Source: Spongilla lacustris (lineage: Eukaryota; Porifera; Demospongiae; Spongillida; Spongillidae). From it: a stretch of DNA of 64,000 nucleotides. Below the pieces are notes generated by a model. That model saw only the letters and a program-made list of their open reading frames with translations. It ran no database searches and was not told the DNA's origin. Location: NCBI GenBank assembly GCA_949361645.1, contig OX442416.1:15204674-15268673 (forward strand), written 5' to 3'. Positions 11,056-22,900 of the stretch are shown one piece after another; positions within the stretch are counted from its first letter, which is position 1; every line of letters begins with the position of its first letter. Position numbers and translations under genes: made by a program.

Positions 11056-11710
11056 CACCAATGGCACCATCCAATGTGTCTTGCACATGTTGGATTGTCC
11101 TTCTCATATCAGCTCGATGAGACTCCGCAACAGTGGGCACTTCACTCACACCATGGTCCTCGTGGGCTACTGTTGTGCAGTCTACACGCGAGCAAGCTAC
11201 AGGTACAATAAAGTTCAGCTTATTGTCCTCATGGTTAGGATGAGAGCAGTAATGGTCTCTTGGCTTCATGGTGGTCTGCAGTTGTTTGGCTCCCTCCTGG
11301 TCCAGTCCTACCATATTGTGCTTGGACAGTTTTGGATGACGTTTGTGGTGTTCATGACAGAAGGTACACATGAAGCGATAACATGTATAGCAGAACACCT
11401 CTGCAGGACCACTGTGTCCATCTATACATAGGTCACAACACACCTCACTGTTGCTGACAATCTTGGCCCCAGCTACCTGTACTTCAAATCCAAGATGAAG
11501 GTTCTGGGGGAGAACACTGGCCCCTCCCGCTGGGATGCTGGTGCTTCGTTCACAGGTGGGACATTTGAACACTTGTTGGGAACCACTTTTCTCTATCTCA
11601 AGGTGGAGACATTTTTGACAGAAGGAGTGCAAACATGGTAGAATTCTTGGATCATTGTAAGGCACGGAGCACACCCCACAAAAGATGATACGTCGAAAGG
11701 ATTCCTCCAT
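11056..11710 (-). pseudogene. TRIM pseudogene, RING and B-box part
   Basis: The 5' part of a TRIM/RBCC E3 ubiquitin-ligase sequence, open for about 218 residues. A complete C3HC4 RING has C11, C14, C26, H28, C31, C34, C50 and C53. A Cys/His-rich B-box-1-like region (CCDLCIDGHSG...CTFCHEHHKRHP) follows, then B-box 2 (HYCSHPNHEDNKLNF...CTTVAHEDH), then the start of the coiled coil. B-box 2 appears to lack a stretch around its middle cysteines. The frame runs a further ~33 codons into the inserted transposon and stops at 10955. With the downstream frameshifts, the full gene is dead, though a short RING/B-box product could still be made. Confidence 0.75.
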
Positions 11711-13344
11711 AAGTGATCTGTAAGAGGTGCCTTATTAATGCTCACCATACTGGGGAGTAAGGGCACTATTTAGATACTGTATTTTAGATGAAGCCGGCAT
11801 TACTTAGTCAACAAGTAAAAATATAGTAAATATATACCAAGTGAAGACTTTTATTAGCTAAGGTATATGCATTGCATATGAATTAAGGGAGACGAGTTAT
11901 TCAACAGTGCCCTTATAATTAAAACATAGTTATTATTACAACAAATAATCTCCAATCACCTAGCTACATTATGGCTATTCCAGTTTTTCTATTAATCAAT
12001 TCGTTAATTAATTATAACCATTCTAATTGAAGCAGTGCATTTGTGACAACCTGCCCCACCACAGGGTAAGAAGTCAAACACATTTTAAAATATGACTCCA
12101 AATTTGTTATGCTGCAGTACAACTGTTAAGTTGTCAGCAAACTGGTTTACAGTGGTGGGGGTTATTGAAACCGGAAACCCGCGCGAGGTTGTAGCTTCTG
12201 GCTTAAGTGTTTTTTAGATCATCGATTAATTTACGGACCCACTTACGCGATTTATCCAAGTACCTAGCTATGTCTCAGTGCACGCGAAGGCGAGACTGAG
12301 AACAGTCAACTATAGTTGAGAAGCGAGATAGTCTCGTACCCAGACCCTGATTCCCACAGCTGCGAGTGGATGACATCACCGCTAGGTTTTTTAGCGGTAA
12401 TGTAATCCATCCGCAGCTGCAGGGTCTGGGACGGGACTAATTAGAATGGATGTATGAGAACTGTGTAGCCTGAATCCTGGAACCATATTACAAGAGCTAG
12501 TACCATTATCTCTGCTAATACGAATAAAGCGATCCAGAAATAATATTCTATGTATTATCTCTGGTTGAACGTACATGTTTACATTATTAAAACCACTGAT
12601 ATGAAATTATCAGACACGATTGTTGATTACATTCCTTTGAACATGTAAACACTGTCCCTAAGTCCTACGTCTGGCGTGCGAGATGATCCCATCCATTTAA
12701 TATTTGAGTTCACAGCCACTTCAGTTCACTGTTCAGTTGCTGCAATGCATGTATTCATGAATGATGCAGGCATGCTATGATAAGAATTGAACGCACCACA
12801 CTTACAGAGTGATCATGAGTTACAGATGTGACAGCGTTTCACTTGTACGACACAAATCCGGTATGGCAGTATCTTTTATTTATTAAATTTATGTCTCGAT
12901 AATTAAATTTGATTTGCAAAGAAATTTTTAGCAAAATGATTGTGCATTTTTGTCTATTTAGAATAAATTTTATGCGGTCGACATGACCAAGCACAAGTGG
13001 GCTAGTATGCCAACGTAGAAGTGTCCACGTGGAATACTGGAAAAATTAGGCTGCGGGAGCTAGGAGACGGCTTAAAGAAACTGAGGTCGAGGTTTGTTGT
13101 TTAAAAGTACATGTACACGTATGTCTGAAGTGAGAAAAGCCGAAATTATCGATAAAGAACTGTTACCATGGAGCCCCAACCTTTTGCCAATGGCAGCCGT
13201 TTCTGTAGTAGCCATAGTCTGAGTATCGTCAGCTATACGTCTGAATGAGGCCGAGATAGAGAGCAGGCCTTGCATGTGTGCAGGGGCCGCACTTTCATGG
13301 GCAATAGGCCCTATCACACCACACCAGCAACTGCGTTCTTAGGA

Positions 13345-13349
<5 letters not shown>
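11711..13349. other. Intergenic between TRIM and CUL1
   Basis: I see no coding exon. A MITE lies at 12329-12439. CUL1 promoter and any 5' untranslated exon are expected within or near this stretch, but no core-promoter element can be fixed by eye. Confidence 0.4.
12329..12439. mobile_element. TAGTCTCG-family MITE
   Basis: Inverted arms begin TAGTCTCGTACCCAGACCCT and end in a slightly degraded GGTCTGGGACGGGACTA. The inner arms share CAGCTGCGGATGGAT with the larger member at 40766-41377. No target duplication is visible. Confidence 0.7.
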
Positions 13350-13423
<74 letters not shown>

Positions 13424-13475
13424 TGTGTATATGTGTGTGTGTGTGTGTGTTTGTGTGTATATGTGTGTGTGTGTG
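13350..13475. repeat. (TG)n microsatellite
   Basis: TG repeat with a few TTTG/TATA interruptions, upstream of the CUL1 start. Confidence 0.9.
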
Positions 13476-13756
13476 CAAGGAACGTCGGTGCGCTGGGTGA
13501 AGCTGTTGTAGTCCTTAACCCTCGCTGATGTATCGCTGGCTTCACGTTATTAAAAATAGTACATATAGAAGCATAGTGTACGTGTACGAAGTATCCAATT
13601 TGCGGCTGGTTCATATTCAGGTGCGTACACTGATTTGAAACGCTGCATTTATATCTGTGTGTGTGTGTGTATGTGTACATGTACATGTATGTGAAAAGCT
13701 TGTACACCTGTTCGTACTAGTATGTTGTTCGTTATTTACTTTTGAAGCTGTTTCAC

Positions 13757-13757
13757 A

Positions 13758-13834
<77 letters not shown>
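13757..13834. repeat. (CA)n microsatellite before CUL1 exon 1
   Basis: CA repeat ending 26 bp before the CUL1 ATG. If the 'ATGCAG' at 13841-13846 is a splice acceptor, this repeat would be the end of a 5' intron, as it demonstrably is before exon 21. Confidence 0.9.
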
Positions 13835-13836
<2 letters not shown>

Positions 13837-13860
13837 AAACATGCAGGCAACGGGTGCAAT

Positions 13861-14000
13861 ATGAGTCGTGGTGCCTCACCTAGCAACCCACATGGCAAGC
13901 CAGTGAACCTTCAGGACATCTGGGAGGACCTCTCTGATGGGATAAGGGACATCTACAACAGGCAGAACATGTCCAAGAAGCGCTACATGGAGCTGTACAC
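13861..14000 (+). CDS. CUL1: CUL1 coding exon 1
   Basis: Encodes residues 1-46, MSRGASPSN...[12 protein letters not shown]...YMELY, and ends in phase 2 before donor GTATCC. An upstream ATG at 13841 opens an 8-codon frame whose TGA overlaps the start codon. Confidence 0.9.
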
Positions 14001-15379
14001 GTATCCCTTCCACACCTCCCTACCCTCTTTGCGATATGGTTAGTGTTACAGTGTGCTTGTTTCCCACATAGTTCCATTGTTCCACTATGAACTTTTAACT
14101 CCCTTGTCTGCATCTTTCACTGCTAGACCTAGAACCTAGACAGACTTTTCAGTGCTATCTACATTGTAGGATAAGTCAATTTGGTATCGCCTGGTAATAA
14201 CTGCAGCTATGAAATATTATGTGCATATAACTAAGTTGTCACAGCTCAGTAAAAGCATTGTGTGCACCTTGATGTGTGTTCTTTCAAGATAGAGAAGTGT
14301 GTGTGACAGGGCTTGGGAAGGGAGGAAGTTGGGGGGTGAGGACCAGATAAAAGGGAACAGGATGTGGTTCCCATTCCACCCCTCAATGGATGGGGTGATG
14401 GTGTTAATGATAGCAGTGGTGGTCATTGTTCTCAAGAGGACCTTAACATCAGGTGACCCCTCAGTCATGTGTACAACTACTGCACCAGCATACAGCAGCC
14501 TGGGAACCAGCAGCAGTTAGTCAAGCCCAAAGGAAAGAAGGGCACGCCCTCCTCCACTGCACAAGCAGGTAGATGTGGGTGTACTCTTGTGTACTGCGTA
14601 CAGTATGGTTAAGCGAGAAAAGGTAGGGGTGGGGATGGTGGAGTGGGAAGAGGTGGGATAATGGAGTGAGGGGAGGTGTAATAGTGGAAGGAGGAGATTA
14701 GGGATGGTGGAATAGATGGGGTTTATTACAATGTACATATATATGTAAGTAAAACATATGTCAAGGGTACGTGCTGTAATAACATTTAGGAAGTTGTGCA
14801 CTGAATTACCCACCTAATTTTACATGTGTATGTACATGTGTACATGTAGCACAGGGTGTACATGTGTATGTACATGTGTACATGTAGCACAGGGTGTACA
14901 TGTGTATGTACATGTGTACATGTAGCACAGGGTGTACATGTGTATGTACATGTGTACATGTAGCACAGGGTGTACAGTGTGTGCATTTTCACATACTTGT
15001 GTGTTTGTATGGCATGGATACATGTACACACATGTAGTACGTGGGAATGAAGAATATGTTACCTTTGGTGTTCCTATGTCACAGGTGGAGCACAGTTTGT
15101 TGGCATCGAGTTGTATTCTAAGCTGAAGGAGTTTCTGGAGAATCATTTGAGCGCAATAAAGCCGGTGTGTACTGGGGAAGAGGATGGGGCAAAATTAATA
15201 TGGTACAAGTGCACGAGTTGGCTATTGTACATGTACGGCATCTTAACATCATATGTTACATTATTGCCAGGGCATTGGATGACAGTGCAAGATACAACTG
15301 CATGCATGTGTAGACTTAGAAGCTTAAATAGTGCCTGTTTGCGTTGGTTGCGTTATGCCCACATGGGCATCACACATAT

Positions 15380-15410
<31 letters not shown>

Positions 15411-18400
15411 TTACATGTACATGTAGATGGGTTATGAATGCTGTCTTTAAATTCCTGGTAGTCTAGTTGGTTATCATTTGTAATACATGTTACTGTAGGT
15501 GCCCCAAAGACCACTGGCCTAGTAGAGTAGTTTTGCCCTTGGTCTGTCTCAGCTTGCTGTTACTTTATTTCTCCCTCCCTCCCTCCCTCCCTCCCTCCCT
15601 CCCTCCCTCCCTCCCTCCCTCCCTCCCTCCCTCCCTCCCTCCCTCCCTCCCTCCCTCCCTCCCTCCCTCCCTCCTCCCTCCCTCCCTCCCTCCCTCCCTC
15701 CCTCCCTCCCTCCCTCCCTCCCTCCCTCCCTCCCTCCCTCCCTCCCTCCCTCCCTCCCTCCCTCCCTCCCTCCCTCCCTCCCTCCCTCCCTCCCTCCCTC
15801 CCTCCCTCCCTCCCTCCCTCCCTCCCTCCCTCCCTCCCTCCCTCCCTCCCTCCCTCCCTCCCTCCCTCCCTCCCTCCCTCCCTCCCTCCCTCCCTCCCTC
15901 CCTCCCTCCCTCCCTCCCTCCCTCCCTCCCTCCCTCCCTCCCTCCCTCCCTCCCTCCCTCCCTCCCTCCCTCCCTCCCTCCCTCCCTCCCTCCCTCCCTC
16001 CCTCCCTCCCTCCCTCCCTCCCTCCCTCCTCCCTCCCTCCCTCCCTCCCTCCCTCCCTCCCTCCCTCCCTCCCTCCCTCCCTCCCTCCCTCCCTCCCTCC
16101 CTCCCTCCCTCCCTCCCTCCTCCCTCCCTCCCTCCCTCCCTCCCTCCCTCCCTCCCTCCCTCCCTCCCTCCCTCCCTCCCTCCCTCCCTCCCTCCCTCCC
16201 TCCCTCCCTCCCTCCCTCCCTCCCTCCCTCCCTCCCTCCCTCCCTCCCTCCCTCCCTCCCTCCCTCCCTCCCTCCCTCCCTCCCTCCCTCCCTCCCTCCC
16301 TCCCTCCCTCCCTCCCTCCCTCCCTCCCTCCCTCCCTCCCTCCCTCCCTCCCTCCCTCCCTCCCTCCCTCCCTCCCTCCCTCCCTCCCTCCCTCCCTCCC
16401 TCCCTCCCTCCCTCCCTCCCTCCCTCCCTCCCTCCCTCCCTCCCTCCCTCCCTCCCTCCCTCCCTCCCTCCCTCCCTCCCTCCCTCCCTCCCTCCCTCCC
16501 TCCCTCCCTCCCTCCCTCCCTCCCTCCCTCCCTCCCTCCCTCCCTCCCTCCCTCCCTCCCTCCCTCCCTCCCTCCCTGTACAGCGAGGTAAGGATCTTGT
16601 GGGGGAGGCAGTTCTCAAGTTCTACACCACTGTGTGGGAGGAGTACCAGTTCTCCAGTCAAGTCCTCAATGGGATCTGCATGTACCTCAATCGTCACTGG
16701 GTGAAGAGGGAGAATGATGAAGGGAAGAAGGACGTCCATGACATCTACACTGTGAGCATGTGCAGATGTGTGTACAGTGGGCATGGGGGAAGACACTACA
16801 TGTGTGTGTGTTACATGTCATGTACATTGTTACTTATGTATTTGCCTTTACTGTTGAGATACATTGTATTAATCATTAGCACTTGTAGTAATGTACATGT
16901 ACATGTATTGGTTGCCTTGATAGATTGATAGATTGGTTGGCATGACACCCCCCCCCCCCCCCCCCTTCAAGATTGAATGGTACCCCTCCCCACTCACTGG
17001 TTGAATTGACCGAAAGCCAGCACCCCCCCCCACCCCCCCCCTTGTAGTCGTATTCGGCTGTGAAGTGGCGCCCCCCTTACCCTATCCTGGTTAGGGTGTA
17101 TAACCGATTTTCAGGTTTTGTAATACATGTACATGTACATGCACACACCCCACAGATAGAATTGGCTGAAAGCGGACAGCGTATTCGCTGCTGCTGTCAA
17201 ATGGCACCCCATTGCCCTATCCAGGCCCCCCCCCCCCCCCCCCCCCTTTCCAGAAAAGCTGGGGGCGCCCATGACAGGGTGTTACTCAATCAAGGAAAAT
17301 TGTTTATAAATTACCACAAACAGTTACATTGTAACTTGTAATTGTTGTTAAAAGTTCTATATGACATGCTGCTGAAATAATCTTTAATGGTTACTTAATA
17401 TGATAAAAGTCTCTTTCAAATTAATGTTAATAAATGTAGGGTGGGTGATTAGTTCACAATGCCCCTAGGGGCCTTTGTGTATCTTGATTTAGTGGTTTGA
17501 ATTTATTAATAAATTCAGTCAAATTGATATTATTGAAATTCAAGTAAAAGGAGCTTCTTGATGCCTCTAAAATGGAAATGGTTTTGGGAATTATTAATTG
17601 GTTTAATTTCCTTTTATTTTGTACATTTAAGCTTGCGTTATAGATCATTTACTGTAGTTTCAGTTCATTAACTGTGGTTAATTTATAAACAATTTCCCTT
17701 GACTGAGAAACACATTAGCCCTCATAATACGCGCTGCACGTGCACGTGCGGCAATTTAAATTCCAGCTCTCGGCAGCAGACATGTACATGTACATGTAGT
17801 ATATACATGTGGATGTATGCATTATTGACACGCGCTACATACTCAGTTGCACCTGCTATGTAAGTGTTAGTACTATTGGTTGACCCAGGTGACAGGTGTC
17901 CAAATACTTAGGCACACCCTTTTCCAGATGTTTAGCCATGAATAATCATACAGCGGTGGTTCCACCATGCATGAGGCTTCTACATGTAGCTGGTTCTGCT
18001 CAGTAGTTGAGTTTGTGTTGAATTATTGGAGGCATGCTGTTCGAACAATTGATTAATACTGATTTAAAGTTGGCATAAGGAGCTGAGAAGCAATAAAACT
18101 GCCTATAGTATACGTGTATGGACTTGAGAAACTGATTTGTTGTGCCAATATAAACCTGGAAACCCTACATTGTACATGTAGGTACATGTAATCGTTGGCA
18201 AATTAATAGTGCATTAATCGATTTGATGTTTCTAATAACCGATTTGGAAGTTAAGAAATCGATCAGCCTTTTTTTCGTAGTCGAGATGAATTTGATTTAT
18301 CAAAAAGGCTAGTACCTACATGTATCTGAATATATGCATTGATACATGTATGTAGCAGTACTTACATGTAGAAGGTTCTTCACTGAACTGACAAACATTT

Positions 18401-19877
18401 CACCTTGGATATTAAACAGCCGACATTAAGTTATTTCTATTGACCGATTAAAACCTGCTTATGTTGACATTACTCCACCTTCCACCTTACCCGCTAAGGA
18501 TGTTCAATCGCTTCCTTATGTCACCCGTTCAGGATGATCAGTGCACCCTCCAAGTCGACTGTATTGTCGTCCTGTGTACATGTACTGTACACATGTGTAC
18601 TGGGGGGGGGGGGGGGGGGGGGGGGGGGCTATTGTAGCAGTACTTGATTTGTGTGGTGTATGAATATACATTGTAATGTGTCACGTGAGATGAGATGAGT
18701 AATATGCGACAGATACATGTACACATGTACATGTGTACATATACATTGTATTGTAGTGCAGGTGTACGTAGGAAAGGTTTGTTTGCATCCATGTACATAT
18801 ACATGTGTTTATGATGACATCACTATTATGTTACAGTTGTGTCTGCAGACTTGGAAGGCCTGTTTGTTTGGCTCCATGCATTCAGCGGTAGGTGTGTAGT
18901 TACATGTACATGTATGATGGACATGTTTGATGGAGCACTCATGGGAGGCAGAGGGGAGGGGTATTAAAGGGTGTATTCATGTACATGCAGTGCTCAAAAT
19001 AACGGGCGGACATCGGTCAATTTCCGATCAATTTGCGCATATGACCGCGCAACTTACACTAGAACCGGTCATTTGGTCCGACCATTCCTTTGAGAGGTTG
19101 TACTGTAGTATTAATTAGTTATGATAGCGACCGCGATATGCGTGATAACATCTAGCAGCTAACGGTCTAACCACGTGGATTGTGATAACAGCTGTTAGCG
19201 TACATGTACACGTACACATTAATTATAGCAAAACGGAGCCTACCAATGAAGAAAGTCTACCACCCGATGCAAAGAAGAGGAAGGTTACGTTCAATACACT
19301 CTACAGAGTCGGTACGCAATAGCAACTTTCGCGGGATCATGCTGTATCTGATCAGCATATTCATGCTATGAATTTGCTGAAGTGGGAACAGGCCAAAGCC
19401 AAGCGATATACATGCTCAAGCGCTTAGCGTGATTCCACAGCTAGAAAAGGCGCAGTTGAAGCGCAAAACATTACTTACTTTTTAGCTATATAAAAGTTGT
19501 CTTTCACAAAATTTCTCCAGCTCTGTGATGGCTCCTTTACCTTCAGATACTGACATTGTATCTAGATCAAGCACTCAACTTGATTTAACTGACACACCTG
19601 TTCTACAAACATACATGTATATATACATGCATACATATTAGAATGTCCGAACAAATCTGACAATGTCAGCCCAAAGTTAATATTGGTCTGCCAAATGTCC
19701 GATCAAAATTCGGTCCTTATTTTGAGCACTGTACATGTATGTACATGTGCAATAAGTACATGTACATGTACATGTACTTATTGCACACATCAGTAGCCAT
19801 TACATGTGTATCATGAATGTGACCTGTCATGTGCACTTACACAGGTGATTGCCATACATACACTTGTGCACGCACAG

Positions 19878-19912
<35 letters not shown>

Positions 19913-22900
19913 TGCACACTATGTGATGTGACCTGTCCTATGCTCAGGTGACTAGAAGTGTTTTAAAGCTGATAGAGCAGGAAAGAAATGGAGAGTCCTT
20001 CAACACGCGCCTCATCAGTGGAGTGGTTGACTGCTATGGTGAGTGCTTTGGGATTTTGGGGGAATAAGGGGTGTGGGATACGTGTACGTGTATGTGAGGT
20101 AGTGAGTGTACATGTACAATTGCTAAGTGTGAGCCTGCTCAGAATCTTTACAGTTCTGTTTTGAGTATATGCACTTACACTGTACATGTACTTACTGTAC
20201 ATGTACATGTACATGTACGTGTATTGCAGTCTATTGGATTTCCAAGGTGTTCTGTTGTACTACATGTACATGTACATTGTACATGTGTATCTAAAGTTGT
20301 GCCAGCCAATTCACACACCCCTATTGTCTAATTGAGTTGTTCCATAACCTTATGAGCACATGATATCATCATGCAATCTTGCAAACAATCTTACAATGAC
20401 CAGCCAAATAGTACAGTGCATCCCTTATAACACACCATACACATACATGTACACTCTCACACAATATACATGTATGTACATGTACATGTGTACATATACA
20501 TGTATGTACATGTACATGTGTACATATACATGTATGTACATGTACATGTGTACATGTACATGTACGAAGTGTAAATGTATGCAACTCTCATGCGCATACA
20601 TGTATCCTTAGTTAATAACATGCATATTATTATACATTGAACATTGTACATGTATGTGTTTCAGTGGAGCTTGGTGCCGGGTCTGACCCCACCCCTACCA
20701 AGGGCCAGAACCTCAAAATTTATCAAGACTACTTTGAAGAGGAGTTTTTGGAAGACACAAAGAGTTACTACTTGGCTGAGAGTGGCACCTTCCTGGAACA
20801 CAACTCTGTTACTGAGTACATGAAGAAAGTAGGTCTTGACCCCACTCCTTTTCCCTGAACCACTTGGACCTGACTGTAATACATGTATACATGTACCTTC
20901 AGGTGGAGACCAGACTTACTGAGGAACAAAGGAGGGTCTCTGTCTACCTACATGAGAGTACAGCTGATGAGGTACTGTACATATATGTGTAGAGTGTATA
21001 TGACTTTGAAGTGTGAGTGTGTACATGTACATGTGTGTGTGGATACATGTATGTTGTTTGTGTATGCATGTCTAGATTGAAACAAGTACACATGTACATG
21101 TACAAGTACGTGTGTTTGTGTGGGATGTGTATTCATGTACATGTACATGTATAGTAGTATACAACAAGTACATGTGGTCAGCCATTTCTTTTCTGACCAG
21201 TTGGCCAAGACTTGTGAGAAAGTGTTGATTGAGAGGTACTTGGATCAGTTCTACACCGAGTTTAATATACTGTTGGTGAATGATAAGGAGGAAGGTGAGG
21301 AGGAAGGGGAGGGGAGGAGGGAGGGGACTGTGAATAATAGTTAACTCATGATAGGAAGAGGTGTGGTGTGTGCGTTATTAAAACATTTTGTGTAGCGTGC
21401 TTTGGGTGTGTGTATTAATTGAGTAATCCAACTACATGTACCATTGCGTTGGTCGGACTTCACAGTGGCGATGAGGGTGGGATTCTTCTTAAAGCATACA
21501 TGTACATGTACATGTACATGAACATGTACATGTACTGTACATCAATATGGCGGCCACGCTAGGCAAGGTACATGTAGGAGAATTCATTCGACTCGTCTAC
21601 CGAGGTTTGGGAGTCATATTTGGAGTAGGCTACTAAAAACTGAGGGACCACTGAACATTCAAATGCTGATGCTCTCTCACGGCTATCAATGCAGACCAAG
21701 GAAGGTGGACAGGAGATGGATGATCTGGGGGATGTCGATGACTTTACGGTGAAGCAAAGTGAATACCTACCCGTGACTGCCAGTGATCTCAAACAAGCTA
21801 CATGTGTACATGTATGTACATCCTCGGACCTCCGACTTACTAAAGTATTCATGTACATGTGTGTTGTGCAATCTGGGTGGCTAGCCACAGTGCCAGATGA
21901 GCTGAAGTCATACTCCGACAGACACCATGGGTTATCTACATGTATAGAACACGGTGGGGAATGAGGGTATTCATTCCTCAAAAATATCCAAGGTGTTGGA
22001 TGAGTTGCATGGGGGATACATGTATCTGGGGACTGAAGGCCCTGGCTCGTGTGCATGTGTGGTGGCCCGCCATGGACATAGATATTGGATAACTGAAAAC
22101 TGATGGAGGAAGGCTATTTAATATCTCATGTACTGGATGTCATCCCGGGGGTATGTTTATCTACCGCGGTGTACAGAAAATAAATTTATTCCCGTTCTGC
22201 CAGTTTAGCATCCCTTTTACATTTGACAATGCATGCTCATTTTACATGCAGGTTCTTTGAAGCTTGGCCCCTGAAATTGCCAAGCTCTAATGGTTTTTCC
22301 TTGGTCCCAAGTTAGCGCATCAAGGCGAGGCTATTCAATTGCGATACGCCACCATGTTTTTCAGCCATAAAGCTTCGCTTTGACATGCTAACTTGGAACC
22401 AGAAAAAAAGAATTAGAGCTTGGAAATTTTGGGCCAAGCTCCAAAGGACCTGTATAATGAGCATGCATTGTCCAAATGTAAAAAGAGTGCTATCCTGCTA
22501 GAAAGGAGTTTTTTTTTTCTGTACACACTGCAATAGACAAATGTACCCCCGAGATGATGTCCGAATCAAGTAGCACACACATCAAGCATAAAAAAAATCA
22601 CAGTTATACTTGTCTTACTTGTGATTATAATTACTGTTCTCTTTGAAACTTGTGCATACACGCACAATGTTATATGGTTGTGCAATTGCTTGAGTGATTA
22701 GACATTAGTTTTACAGGATTTTCTGAGTATTTCCAATCACCGATTCATTTCATAGCGCCTACAAGTACTGGAAGACTTAATGCCATGGTTACTCTATTTG
22801 AGCAGCCAGATTTAGTAAAGGCAAGAATCAAATGATTGAAAGATTTGAACAACTCTGCACCAGTTTAGAAGAAAGACGTGAATTACTGATGTACATACAT

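Noticed and set aside
13617..13898. His/Thr or Cys/Val dinucleotide ORFs around the CUL1 start
   Set aside because: Readings of (CA)n/(TG)n; the plus-strand one continues into the CUL1 frame only because the repeat has no stops.
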